Of a DNA stretch of 64,000 nt, positions 52,830-61,065 are shown in pieces (the stretch's first letter is position 1; every line of letters starts with the position of its first letter). Where the stretch lies: assembly GCA_027924025.1 (NCBI GenBank), contig AP026970.1, forward strand, positions 952,501-1,016,500. Reading direction: 5' to 3'. Position numbers and translations under genes: made by a program. The notes beneath the pieces were generated by a model. That model was not told where the DNA came from and did no database searches. It worked only from the letters and a program-made list of their open reading frames with translations. Source of the DNA: Comamonadaceae bacterium OS-4. GTDB taxonomy: Bacteria; Pseudomonadota; Gammaproteobacteria; Burkholderiales; Burkholderiaceae_C.

Positions 52830-53819
52830 ATGGAATCCTTGATAGAAGCCCGTATGTGGCATCCGGTTGCGCAAAGCACCGCCTTGCAAGTCGCCCCCCT
52901 GGGCTTGCAGTTGCTCGGTCAATCGGTAGTGCTCTGGCGTGACGACGCGGGTACCGCCCACGCTTGGGCGGATCAATGCCCCCATCGCGGTGCCAAGCTG
53001 TCGTTGGGGCGGGTGTGTGCCGGGCACTTGGAGTGCCCGTACCACGGCTGGCAATTTGCTGCGGATGGTGCCTGTGTCAAGGTGCCAGCGCTTCCCGGAT
53101 TTGTGCCACCTGCTGGCCATGCCGCTCGCGTGTTCGGCATCGAAGAGCACTACGGGCTGCTGTGGGTGCAGCTGGAGGCGGACCCGACCCGCACCGTGCC
53201 GCCGTTTGCGGCGGAATCCGATGGCGGTTTGCGTAAAGTGCTGTGCGGCCCTTATGACGTAGCCACCAGTGCGCCGCGGATTGTCGAAAATTTTCTGGAC
53301 ATGGCGCACTTCGGTTTTGTGCACGAAGGCTGGCTCGGCATGCGCGAAGCCACCGCGATTGATGACTACACGGTAGAGCCCACCGCCACGGGTCTGCGTG
53401 CCACCCAATGCAAAGCCTGGCAGCCCCAAAGCAATGTGCACTCCACCGCCCCTGCACAGGTCGAGTACACCTATGAAGTGGTTGCCCCGTATTCCGCTGT
53501 GTTGACCAAGGTGCCGGACGCCGCCAGTGTGGCGGTGCAGGGCTTTAGGGAGTCGATTGCTTTGTATATCAGCCCCCTCACACCCACCAGCAGCCGTGTC
53601 TGGTTCAGGTTGTCGATGGCCGACTTTGAGTCGCCCGATGCCAAGCTCCAAGACTTCCAGCACACCATCTTCATGCAAGACAAACCGGTGCTGGAATCAC
53701 AAACCCCCCAATGCCTGCCCCTGGATGTGCGCGCCGAAGCGCACACCGCGGCAGACAAAGCCTCATCGGCATACCGCCGGTTTCTCAAACAAGAACGTAT
53801 TACTTTTGGAGTCTGCTGA
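52830..53819 (+). CDS. Rieske non-haem iron oxygenase, VanA-like
   Basis: Predicted terminal oxygenase, 329 residues from the ATG at 52830. Rieske cluster ligands Cys50, His52, Cys69, His72 (CPHRG...CPYHGWQF); mononuclear iron site ENFLDMAHFGFVHEG with His160 and His165. This subgroup performs demethylations or hydroxylations of aromatic and heterocyclic compounds. No reductase gene is nearby. Its TGA overlaps the start of the deaminase gene, so both are one operon directly after a purine transporter; a methylated or modified purine is a plausible substrate (inference). Confidence 0.88.
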   Translation: MESLIEARMWHPVAQSTALQVAPLGLQLLGQSVVLWRDDAGTAHAWADQCPHRGAKLSLGRVCAGHLECPYHGWQFAADGACVKVPALPGFVPPAGHAARVFGIEEHYGLLWVQLEADPTRTVPPFAAESDGGLRKVLCGPYDVATSAPRIVENFLDMAHFGFVHEGWLGMREATAIDDYTVEPTATGLRATQCKAWQPQSNVHSTAPAQVEYTYEVVAPYSAVLTKVPDAASVAVQGFRESIALYISPLTPTSSRVWFRLSMADFESPDAKLQDFQHTIFMQDKPVLESQTPQCLPLDVRAEAHTAADKASSAYRRFLKQERITFGVC

Positions 53820-54868
53820 TGACCAATTTTCCTGCCGTCAAGAGCGTATCTGCTGACCGCATGCCCGCCCTGTTGCGCGCCATGCCCAAGGCGGAGTTGC
53901 ACATGCACATCGAAGGCTCGCTGGAGCCTGAGCTGATGTTCGCGCTGGCCAAGCGCAACAACGTGCCGCTGCGCTTCCCCTGCGAACAAGCGCTGCGCGA
54001 CGCTTATGTGTTCAACAACCTGCAAGAGTTTTTGGACATTTACCACGAGGGCACCATGGTGCTGAAGACCGAGCAGGACTTCTACGACATGACCTGCGCG
54101 TATCTGGCCAAAGCGCAGGCCGATAACGTGTTGCACACCGAAATCTTCTTCGACACCCAAACCCACACTGGCCACGGCTTGAGCGCTGATGTTGTCATCA
54201 ACGGCCTGTACCGCGCGTGTGCGGATGCACCCGCCAAATTCGGCATGACCGCCTCGCTGATCTTGTGCTTCTTGCGCCATTTGAGCGAAGAAGAAGCCTT
54301 TGAATGCCTGGAGCAGGCGCTGCCGTTGCGCGACAAGATTGTCGGTATCGGCTTGGCATCCAGCGAAGTGGGGCACCCGCCCGAGAAGTTTGCCAAGGTC
54401 TATGCCCGCGCCCGTGAGTTGGGCTTCCGGCTGGTGGCGCACGCAGGTGAAGAGGCACCCCCCGCCTACATCTGGAGCGCGCTGGATGTGCTGAAAGTCG
54501 AGCGCATCGACCACGGCGTGCAAGCCATCCACGACGCAGCCCTGATGCAGCGCCTGGCCGCTGACAAGATGCCGCTCACCGTGTGCCCGCTGTCTAACCT
54601 GAAGCTGCGCGTGTTCCCCACACTGAGCGCACACAACATCGGCACCATGCTGGACGCCGGCATCATGGCTACTGTCAATTCCGACGACCCGGCGTACTTC
54701 GGCGGCTACCTGAACGAAAACTTCACCCAGACCTTTGCGGCTCTGGGCCTGAGCGCCCAGCACGCGTATGCGCTGGCACGTAACAGCTTTGACGCTAGCT
54801 TCATCGATGCATCTCTGCGCCAGACCTATGTGCAGCGCTTGGATGAGGTGTTTGAGACCTTCCGCTGA
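53819..54868 (+). CDS. add: Adenosine deaminase family protein, probably adenine deaminase
   Basis: Zinc deaminase, 349 residues. HMH at 28-30 (ELHMHIEGSLEPELMFALAKRN), VAHAGEE, SEVGHPPEKF and NSDDPAYFGGY provide the metal and catalytic residues of the adenosine deaminase family. The HIEGSLEPEL segment resembles the subgroup that deaminates adenine (the free base) rather than true adenosine deaminases, which usually read HVHLDGA. Product would be hypoxanthine for XdhAB. Coupled to the Rieske gene. Base-versus-nucleoside preference is an inference. Confidence 0.88.
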   Translation: MTNFPAVKSVSADRMPALLRAMPKAELHMHIEGSLEPELMFALAKRNNVPLRFPCEQALRDAYVFNNLQEFLDIYHEGTMVLKTEQDFYDMTCAYLAKAQADNVLHTEIFFDTQTHTGHGLSADVVINGLYRACADAPAKFGMTASLILCFLRHLSEEEAFECLEQALPLRDKIVGIGLASSEVGHPPEKFAKVYARARELGFRLVAHAGEEAPPAYIWSALDVLKVERIDHGVQAIHDAALMQRLAADKMPLTVCPLSNLKLRVFPTLSAHNIGTMLDAGIMATVNSDDPAYFGGYLNENFTQTFAALGLSAQHAYALARNSFDASFIDASLRQTYVQRLDEVFETFR

Positions 54869-54920
54869 GCACCCGCGAAGCGCGCTCACCTGCTCCCGGG
54901 CGGCGTTTGAGTGTCAAATA

Positions 54921-54970
54921 GGCCTCTAGCGCCCGTTCTGTCTGCGCGGGCAGCTATCAAATAGATAGTA
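54921..54970 (+). repeat. Interspersed ~50-bp repeat, intergenic copy B
   Basis: ggcctctagcgcccgtt head, ctgcgcgggcagct core and an internal hairpin gctatcaaatagatag at the tail. Lies in the 288-base gap between the deaminase and queE genes. Confidence 0.7.
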
Positions 54971-55019
54971 TCTGTGGCGCTGTATACCGTTGGCAGAGCC
55001 GCACGGTAAAATCCAACCC

Positions 55020-55051
55020 AAGGCCCGCTGCTCCGGCGGGCCTTGTCTTTT
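55020..55051 (+). terminator. Probable terminator between deaminase and queE
   Basis: Stem AAGGCCCGC (55020-55028) with GCGGGCCTT (55036-55044), 7-base loop, then gtctttt. Likely ends the Rieske-deaminase transcript. No preQ1-type aptamer was recognised in the remaining leader before queE. Confidence 0.65.
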
Positions 55052-55079
55052 GTGTTCCGGAGCCATGTAGAGGACTACC

Positions 55080-55151
55080 ATGTACAAAAACCTCGCTGCC
55101 ACACCTGTGGCCGCTTGTTGTTTCTCTCTTTCTTTCGCTGTGGTTGCGTAA
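55080..55151 (+). CDS. Possible 23-residue leader ORF before queE
   Basis: ATG preceded by agaggac, encoding MYKNLAATPVAACCFSLSFA plus three residues, ending in TAA five bases before the queE start. Hydrophobic and signal-like. Could be a coupled leader peptide or chance; no independent support. Confidence 0.2.
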   Translation: MYKNLAATPVAACCFSLSFAVVA

Positions 55152-55156
55152 CGGCC

Positions 55157-55792
55157 ATGGCATACCAAGTTAAAGAAATTTTCTACACCCTGCAGGGCGA
55201 AGGCTCGCACGCAGGGCGCCCGGCCGTGTTCTGCCGCTTTGCGGGCTGCAACTTGTGGTCCGGCCGGGAGCAGGACCGCGCGACCGCCGTCTGCAAGTTT
55301 TGCGATACCGACTTTGTGGGCACCGACGGCACGCTGGGTGGCAAGTTCAGCACCGCACAGGCGCTGGCAGAGCGCATTGCGGCGCAGTGGCCGGCTGGCG
55401 ACACGGCGCACCGCTTTGTGGTGATGACCGGCGGCGAGCCGCTGCTGCAGGTCGACACCGCACTGATCGATGCGCTGCACGCTTTAGGCTTTCAGATTGC
55501 GGTGGAAACTAACGGCACGGTGCTCGCGCCAGAAGGTATCGACTGGATTTGTGTGAGCCCCAAAGCCGGTTCGCAGTGGATCCAGCGCCAGGGCCACGAA
55601 CTCAAACTGGTGTGGCCGCAGGCTGGCATCACCCTGGAGGAGTGCGAGGCCGCCAGCTTCACCCACCGTTACCTGCAGCCCATGGACAACCCGCAGCGCG
55701 CGGCCAACACCGAGACCTGCATCACCCAGTGCATGCAGCGCCCGGCGTGGCGCCTCTCCCTGCAAACCCACAAGATCACAGGCATCCGATGA
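55157..55792 (+). CDS. queE: 7-carboxy-7-deazaguanine synthase QueE
   Basis: Radical SAM enzyme of 211 residues in queuosine biosynthesis, converting 6-carboxytetrahydropterin to 7-carboxy-7-deazaguanine. Start at the ATG at 55157 (AYQVKEIFYTLQGEGSHAG). Cluster cysteines are Cys31, Cys46 and Cys49, the CX14CX2C spacing of many proteobacterial QueE proteins rather than CX3CX2C. MTGGEPLLQ is the SAM-binding GGE motif. The stop overlaps the queD-like gene in an ATGA. Confidence 0.95.
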   Translation: MAYQVKEIFYTLQGEGSHAGRPAVFCRFAGCNLWSGREQDRATAVCKFCDTDFVGTDGTLGGKFSTAQALAERIAAQWPAGDTAHRFVVMTGGEPLLQVDTALIDALHALGFQIAVETNGTVLAPEGIDWICVSPKAGSQWIQRQGHELKLVWPQAGITLEECEAASFTHRYLQPMDNPQRAANTETCITQCMQRPAWRLSLQTHKITGIR

Positions 55793-56196
55793 CCCAAGCA
55801 CCCGCCATCCCGCTCCCCCGCAGCTGCGAGGTCAGCCAGAAGTTTTTCTTCGATGCCGCCCACACCTTGAAGCGCACGGTGGATGACGCCGAAGAGATCG
55901 CCGGTAGCCGCCGCATACACGGCCACACCTACCACTCCGAAGTGACGGTGACTGGCAGCGCCGATGCCGACACCGGCATGGTGGTGGACCTGGGCCACTT
56001 GCGCAACGCCATTCAGGTGCTGCGCCCCCAGCTGGACCACCATTTGTTGGACGAAGTGGAAGGCCTCGGCCCAGCCACGCTGGAGAACTTGGCGGCTTTC
56101 ATCTGGCGCGCCATGGCCGCCGAGTTTCCGGGCCTGTCGCAAGTGCGCGTCTGGCGCGATGGCATTGGCGACAGCTGCACGCTGCGCGCCCACTAA
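55789..56196 (+). CDS. queD: QueD-like 6-pyruvoyl/6-carboxytetrahydropterin synthase family protein
   Basis: 135 residues. Zinc ligands His25 (FDAAHTL), His44 and His46 (RRIHGHTYH) and the VVDLGHLRNA and LDHHLLDEVEGLGPATLENLA motifs place it in the QueD/PTPS family. The catalytic Cys of E. coli QueD (Cys27, in CGRLHGH) aligns with Ser40 here (SRRIHGH), and the KET segment with its catalytic Glu is also not conserved (WRDGIGDSC). Coupled to queE, so a queuosine role is likely, perhaps through a variant mechanism. Confidence 0.85.
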   Translation: MTQAPAIPLPRSCEVSQKFFFDAAHTLKRTVDDAEEIAGSRRIHGHTYHSEVTVTGSADADTGMVVDLGHLRNAIQVLRPQLDHHLLDEVEGLGPATLENLAAFIWRAMAAEFPGLSQVRVWRDGIGDSCTLRAH

Positions 56197-56206
56197 ACAC
56201 AGCACC

Positions 56207-57538
56207 ATGAACGCCTACCGCGCCTCTCTTCTCTGGTTTGCCCCCCGCAGCGAGGGCGTGGCTCGTGCCCTCTACGAGCAGGACGGCCTGCTGGTCGTCG
56301 GGCCTGATGCGCAGGGGCGTCAGGTGGTGCAGGCGATCGGTGCGTACAGCACCGTATCGACGCAGTATCCGCAGGTGCCGGTGCAGCATTTTCCCGGGCG
56401 CATCATCGCGCCGGGGTTTATTGACCTGCACATTCACTACCCGCAGATCGATGTGATTGGATCACCCGCCAGTGGCCTGCTGCCTTGGCTGGAGAACTAC
56501 ACCTTTCCAGAAGAAAATCGATTCTCAGCCCAAGACCACAGTGCGCAAGCAGCTACTTTTTTTGTAGCAGAGCTGCTGCGCAACGGGGTCACCACCGCGC
56601 TCACCTTTGCCACTTCGCACCCGGAGTCGGTCAACGCTTTGTTCACCGAGGCGCAAGCCCGGCACATGCGCCTGATCACCGGGCTGGTGCTGATGGACCG
56701 CCATGCGCCGGCCTATTTGGTGAACCAGGGGCAGGGCAGCGTGAGCGGCACCGAGCAGAGCCTGCGCGACACCGAGTCGCTGATCCAGCGCTGGCACGGC
56801 GTGGACCGCCTGGGCTACGCCATCACTCCACGCTTTGCGCCCACCAGCACCGATGCTCAGCTGCGCGGCGCGGGCGAGTTGGCCCAGCAGTACGGCGACG
56901 TATGGATCCAAAGCCATGTGGCCGAGAACAAAGACGAAATCACCTGGGCGCGCGAGCTGTTCCCGGCGTCCCGCTCCTACCTCGCGACCTACGACGATTT
57001 CGGCCTGATGCGCGAACGCGCCATCTATGCCCACTGCATCCACTTCGATGACCACGACCGTGCCTTGATGCGCGACACCGGGGCGGCCGCGGCCATCAGC
57101 CCGACCAGCAACCTGTTTTTGGGCAGCGGCTTCTTCGATTACGAAGGTGCCGACCGCGTTGGCTACCAGTACGGCTTGGCCAGCGATGTGGGCGGTGGCA
57201 CATCGTTCAGCCCCTTCCACACCATGCTCGCGGCCTACTACGTGGGTCGCGAGAGCCAGACCAAGCCCGGACTCTCGCTCTCACCCCAACACCTGTGGTG
57301 GCAACACACTGCGGGTGCCGCAGGCGCCTTGGGGCTGGACGGTGCGAACGGTGGCCCAGCGGTGGGCAACCTGCTGCCCGGTTGCGAGGCCGACTTTGTG
57401 GTCCTCAACCCCCAAGCCACGCCGCTCCTGGCCCGCAAGACGGCGCTGGCGTCCAACCTCGACGAGCTGCTGTTCAGCCTGATCGTGCTGGGCGACGACC
57501 GCCTGGTCGAGAAAACGGTGATTTCTCAAGCCATTTAG
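56207..57538 (+). CDS. guaD: Guanine deaminase GuaD
   Basis: Zinc amidohydrolase of 443 residues converting guanine to xanthine. FIDLHIHYPQIDVIGSPASG (HxH), ENYTFPEE, WIQSHVAENKDEI, YAHCIHFDD and LASDVGGGTSFS are guanine deaminase hallmarks. Starts ten bases after the queD-like gene, so probably co-transcribed. Residues ~112-121 (SAQAATFFVA) are encoded by a core of the interspersed repeat, and another full copy begins at its stop codon. Confidence 0.95.
   Translation: MNAYRASLLWFAPRSEGVARALYEQDGLLVVGPDAQGRQVVQAIGAYSTVSTQYPQVPVQHFPGRIIAPGFIDLHIHYPQIDVIGSPASGLLPWLENYTFPEENRFSAQDHSAQAATFFVAELLRNGVTTALTFATSHPESVNALFTEAQARHMRLITGLVLMDRHAPAYLVNQGQGSVSGTEQSLRDTESLIQRWHGVDRLGYAITPRFAPTSTDAQLRGAGELAQQYGDVWIQSHVAENKDEITWARELFPASRSYLATYDDFGLMRERAIYAHCIHFDDHDRALMRDTGAAAAISPTSNLFLGSGFFDYEGADRVGYQYGLASDVGGGTSFSPFHTMLAAYYVGRESQTKPGLSLSPQHLWWQHTAGAAGALGLDGANGGPAVGNLLPGCEADFVVLNPQATPLLARKTALASNLDELLFSLIVLGDDRLVEKTVISQAI
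56541..56570 (+). repeat. Interspersed repeat core inside guaD (partial)
   Basis: gtgcgcaagcagctactttttttgtagcag matches the core and tail of the repeat (tgcgcgagcagctcctgtatttgtagcga at 57559-57588); the head is not recognisable. In frame with guaD. Confidence 0.45.
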
Positions 57539-57588
57539 GCCTCTGGCGCCCGTGGATGTTGCGCGAGCAGCTCCTGTATTTGTAGCGA
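57538..57588 (+). repeat. Interspersed ~50-bp repeat, intergenic copy C
   Basis: ggcctctggcgcccgtgg head, ttgcgcgagcagctcc core and tgtatttgtagcga tail. Its first base is the last base of the guaD stop codon. Used here as the reference copy for comparison by eye. Confidence 0.75.
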
Positions 57589-57625
57589 CTGCGTTCCTGC
57601 ACCTCGCACTGTTCCCAAGGAATTC

Positions 57626-58831
57626 ATGCATTCAAAAGAAGATGCCACCCCGTTGACACGGTTTCAGGTGGTCTTGGTCATCCTCGCACTGGCGTGCGGG
57701 GGCTTCGGTATCGGCACCGGCGAGTTCGCCATCATGGGCCTGCTGCCGGATGTGGCTGCCACGTTTCAGGTCACCACGCCGCAGGCGGGTTATGTCATCA
57801 GCGCCTACGCCATGGGTGTGGTGGTGGGTGCGCCGCTGATTGCGATTGCCGGGGCCAAGGCGTCGCGCCGTTCGTTATTGCTGATCTTGATGTCGGTGTT
57901 TACCGTGGGCAACCTCGCCAGTGCGCTGGCGCCTGATTTCTTGAGTTTTACGGTGCTGCGGTTTTTGACGGGTCTGCCGCACGGTGCCTATTTCGGCGTT
58001 TCTGCCTTGGTGGCAGCATCGCTGGTACCGGTGCAGATGCGGGCCCAGGCGGTGGGTTACGTGATGATGGGCCTCACGGTGGCGACCCTTTTGGGGACGC
58101 CGGTGATGGCCTATTTCGGGCAGTCGCTCAACTGGCGTGTGCTGTTTCTGTCGGTGGGGGTGATCGGGGCAACCACGGTCACGCTCATTTGGCTCTACCT
58201 GCCACGCGACAAGCCTAGCGAGGGTGCCACGGTCATGCGCGAGCTGGTGGCGTTCACCCACCCGCAAGTGTTGCTGACGCTCACCCTGGCTGCGACTGGT
58301 TTTGGCGGCATGTTTTCGATCTTTTCTTACATCGCCGGCACCGCCACCGAGGTCGCGAACATGCCCGCGGGCATGGTGCCGGTCATCATGGCTCTGTTTG
58401 GTGTTGGCATGAATGTGGGTAATGTCGTGGGTTCCAAACTGGCGGACATCGCCTTGATGGGCACCATCGGCGGCATGCTGGTGTTCAACATCGTGGTGAT
58501 GACGCTGTTCAGCGTGACCGCAGCCTCCCCTTGGATGTTGTGCTTGTGCACTTTTTTAATCGGCTGCACCTTCGCTGCCGGCCCGGCCATCCAGACCCGG
58601 TTGATGGATGTTGCCGCAGACGGGCAGACCCTCGCCGCTGCCTCGATGCATTCCGCCTTCAACATTGCCAACGCCTTGGGCGCATGGTTGGGTGGCTTGG
58701 TGATCACCTTGGGCTACGGCTATGCCGCTACCGGCTATGTGGGCGCAGCGCTGTCGTTCATTGGCCTGTTGGTGTTTGGTGCCTCGCTGGCGTTGGAGCG
58801 GCGTAACACCCGTGCGCTTTGCCAGGCCTGA
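57626..58831 (+). CDS. MFS transporter, DHA1/AraJ-like efflux family
   Basis: 401 residues with twelve hydrophobic segments. GTGEFAIMGLLPDVA near residues 28-42 and RFLTGLPHGAYFGVSALVAASLVP are typical of the AraJ/YdhP/PbuE group of sugar, drug or purine exporters; AGAKASRRSLLLILM is motif A. PbuE-type members export purine bases, which would fit the neighbourhood, but arabinose or drug efflux cannot be excluded. Confidence 0.9.
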   Translation: MHSKEDATPLTRFQVVLVILALACGGFGIGTGEFAIMGLLPDVAATFQVTTPQAGYVISAYAMGVVVGAPLIAIAGAKASRRSLLLILMSVFTVGNLASALAPDFLSFTVLRFLTGLPHGAYFGVSALVAASLVPVQMRAQAVGYVMMGLTVATLLGTPVMAYFGQSLNWRVLFLSVGVIGATTVTLIWLYLPRDKPSEGATVMRELVAFTHPQVLLTLTLAATGFGGMFSIFSYIAGTATEVANMPAGMVPVIMALFGVGMNVGNVVGSKLADIALMGTIGGMLVFNIVVMTLFSVTAASPWMLCLCTFLIGCTFAAGPAIQTRLMDVAADGQTLAAASMHSAFNIANALGAWLGGLVITLGYGYAATGYVGAALSFIGLLVFGASLALERRNTRALCQA

Positions 58832-58859
58832 TCCAAGGCGCGCCAGCGCAGCCCTGGGC

Positions 58860-59420
58860 TCAGGGTTTCACGACTCCTGAGAAATTCATGCCCTGCAGCG
58901 GGCCGAGCGGGTTGTGGGTGACTTCCAGTTCATTCACCCATGGCTGACCGCCCCAGGCCCGGTACACGACCACGTCGTCCACCATCAGGATGGTGGCGCT
59001 GAATCGCCAGCCGGTGGTCTCGGTGCGGCGGCTGAAGTTGGCCGCGTCCTTGAAAAAGCCCCCGGTGCGCGCCTTGGTGATCTTGGAGATGATCAATTCG
59101 ATCCCCCGGCAATTGCTTCGGGCGGCCACGCAAGTCAGCACGCCGGGGTCCAGGTCGTCCCGGGTCAGCATGGTGTTGGGCACAAAGAATTTGCGCACGA
59201 TATCTGCCTGCGTCAGGTGCGTTGCATTGGGGTGGTTGGCGGGGTTGAGGTTTCCGGTCTCTATCAGGTGCCAATTGCTTTGCATGGGTACCAGCACCTC
59301 GACGGCCAAGCGCGCTTCGTCAAAACTGGTGAAGGTGCTGGAGTCGGTTTGCGCACTCGGCAGCATGGCGGTGCATCCGCTGCACAGCGCCATGAGGGGG
59401 AGGAGAGTGATGAAGCGCAT
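58860..59420 (-). CDS. Hypothetical lipoprotein
   Basis: 186 residues from the ATG at 59420. Signal MRFITLLPLMALCSGC with lipobox and Cys16. The mature protein has no family that I recognise; it contains two cysteines in LTCVAARSNCRG that could pair, and a predicted beta-rich C-terminus (GWRFSATILMVDDVVVYRAWGG). Convergent with the MFS gene, divergent from the deaminase-like gene. Confidence 0.75.
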   Translation of the reverse strand: MRFITLLPLMALCSGCTAMLPSAQTDSSTFTSFDEARLAVEVLVPMQSNWHLIETGNLNPANHPNATHLTQADIVRKFFVPNTMLTRDDLDPGVLTCVAARSNCRGIELIISKITKARTGGFFKDAANFSRRTETTGWRFSATILMVDDVVVYRAWGGQPWVNELEVTHNPLGPLQGMNFSGVVKP

Positions 59421-59521
59421 GACACACAGTAAATCTCCCGTCGGGGCCTGTCTGTTCAACAGCGTACCCTGTGCCATCGGTCAAGCGTCGAATGCTAGAC
59501 TGGCCCAAACCACTGCATGCT

Positions 59522-60049
59522 ATGAAAAACGATTCTCTGATCCACTGGCATTCCATGTTCATGGGTGTGGCGCTTTTGGCGGCCGCCCGTTCCAAAGACG
59601 CCCGCAAGCGCAATGGCGCGTGCATTGTCGGGCCGGACAATAAGATTTCCGGCGTGGGCTACAACGGATTGCCGCGTGGCTGCGATGACCACGACGAGCA
59701 TTACTGGCAGGACGACGACACCGACCCGCTGAACTCGCGTCATAGCTACATCGTGCACGCCGAGCAGAATGCGATCCTGAACTGCACGTCCTTGCCGCTG
59801 CATGGCTCCACCATTTATGCAACCCAATACCCGTGCCCGCGCTGTGTGCAGTCCATCATCCAGGTGGGTATCAAACGCGTGGTGTACCTTGAAAAGAAAG
59901 CGCACCAGGAGCGGGTAAACGCGGCCTCCGAAAAAATGCTCGGCGATGCCGGTGTGGAAATCGAGTCTTTGCAAACCTTGCAGCCGGAGTCTGCCGATTG
60001 GTCGGCCCAACTGGCGCAATTTATTGAAACCACTACCACTACCCGCTGA
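59522..60049 (+). CDS. dCMP deaminase-like (ComEB-type) cytidine/deoxycytidylate deaminase family protein
   Basis: 175 residues from the ATG at 59522. Zinc motif HAEQNAI (His and catalytic Glu) and PCPRCVQ supply the deaminase active site; NGACIVGPDNKISGVGYNGLPRGCDD is characteristic of deoxycytidylate deaminases. Likely converts dCMP to dUMP for thymidylate synthesis. Followed 24 bases later by the metallopeptidase gene. Confidence 0.88.
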   Translation: MKNDSLIHWHSMFMGVALLAAARSKDARKRNGACIVGPDNKISGVGYNGLPRGCDDHDEHYWQDDDTDPLNSRHSYIVHAEQNAILNCTSLPLHGSTIYATQYPCPRCVQSIIQVGIKRVVYLEKKAHQERVNAASEKMLGDAGVEIESLQTLQPESADWSAQLAQFIETTTTTR

Positions 60050-60073
60050 ACACAGCGGGCGAAAGACACAGCT

Positions 60074-60976
60074 ATGAAATGGGAAGGCAACCGCGAGTCC
60101 GATAACGTGGAAGATCGCCGCAGTGGCGGTGGTGGCGGGTTCAGTGGAGGCGGTGGGCTCGGGCCCTTGGGCGCGCTGCTGAGCGGGCGCTTGGGCGTGG
60201 GCACCATCGTGATCGCCTTGCTGGGCGGATGGGTGCTGGGTATCAACCCCTTGACGATTTTGAATGCCTTGAGCGGCGGTGGAGCGCCCACGGCGCAGGT
60301 GCAGCAAGCACCTGCCCAACGCCCACCGGCCGATGACAAGATGGCTAAGTTTGTGTCCACCGTGTTGGCGGATACGGAAGATGTATGGGGCGAGGTCTTC
60401 GCCAAAGGGGGCGGCACTTACCGCAACCCCAAGCTGGTGCTGTTCCGCGGCGCTACGCCCACCGCGTGCGGCCAAGGTCAGAGCGCCATGGGGCCCTTCT
60501 ATTGCCCGGCCGACCAAAAGGTCTACATCGACCTCGGTTTTTACGAGACCCTGCAAAAACAACTGGGCGCGCCGGGTGACTTTGCGCAGGCCTATGTGAT
60601 CGCCCACGAGGTGGGCCACCACGTGCAAAATCTGTTGGGTATCAGCGCCAAGGTACAAGAGGCACGCAGCCGCGCCAGCGAAGCCGAGGGCAACGCCCTG
60701 AGCGTGCGCCTGGAGCTGCAGGCCGACTGCTTTGCCGGCGTTTGGGCCCACCACGCCAACAACGCCCGCCAGTTGCTGGAGGACGGCGATGTGGCCGAAG
60801 CCATGAATGCCGCCGCCAAAATCGGTGACGACGCTTTGCAACGCGGCGCAGGGCGCTCGGTAGTGCCGGAAAGCTTTACCCATGGCAGCAGCGCACAGCG
60901 CCAGCGCTGGTTCGACAAGGGCCTGAAAACCGGCAGCGTCAAGGGCTGTGACACGTTTTCCAGCCGATCTTTATAG
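60074..60976 (+). CDS. Neutral zinc metallopeptidase, YpfJ family
   Basis: 300 residues. N-terminal [24 protein letters not shown] low-complexity stretch, one hydrophobic helix (~40-60), then a zinc metallopeptidase domain with HEVGHH at 178-183 and [13 protein letters not shown], which holds the third ligand region. Members are membrane-anchored with unknown substrates. Located downstream of the dCMP-deaminase-like gene. Confidence 0.92.
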   Translation: MKWEGNRESDNVEDRRSGGGGGFSGGGGLGPLGALLSGRLGVGTIVIALLGGWVLGINPLTILNALSGGGAPTAQVQQAPAQRPPADDKMAKFVSTVLADTEDVWGEVFAKGGGTYRNPKLVLFRGATPTACGQGQSAMGPFYCPADQKVYIDLGFYETLQKQLGAPGDFAQAYVIAHEVGHHVQNLLGISAKVQEARSRASEAEGNALSVRLELQADCFAGVWAHHANNARQLLEDGDVAEAMNAAAKIGDDALQRGAGRSVVPESFTHGSSAQRQRWFDKGLKTGSVKGCDTFSSRSL

Positions 60977-61065
60977 GAGTAGGGGATAATCGGGGTTTGC
61001 CCTGACTTCCTTTGGGCGACCCGCTATCGGATGGATAGCACTCTTTATGGCTATGCCTTACCGAT

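Noticed and set aside
54990..55012. TTGGCA and TAAAAT as a sigma70 promoter before queE
   Set aside because: Only 11 bases separate the two hexamers, far from the usual 16-18.
54869..55156. preQ1 riboswitch before queE
   Set aside because: No conserved preQ1 aptamer core was found; the visible hairpin has terminator character and lies before the leader ORF.
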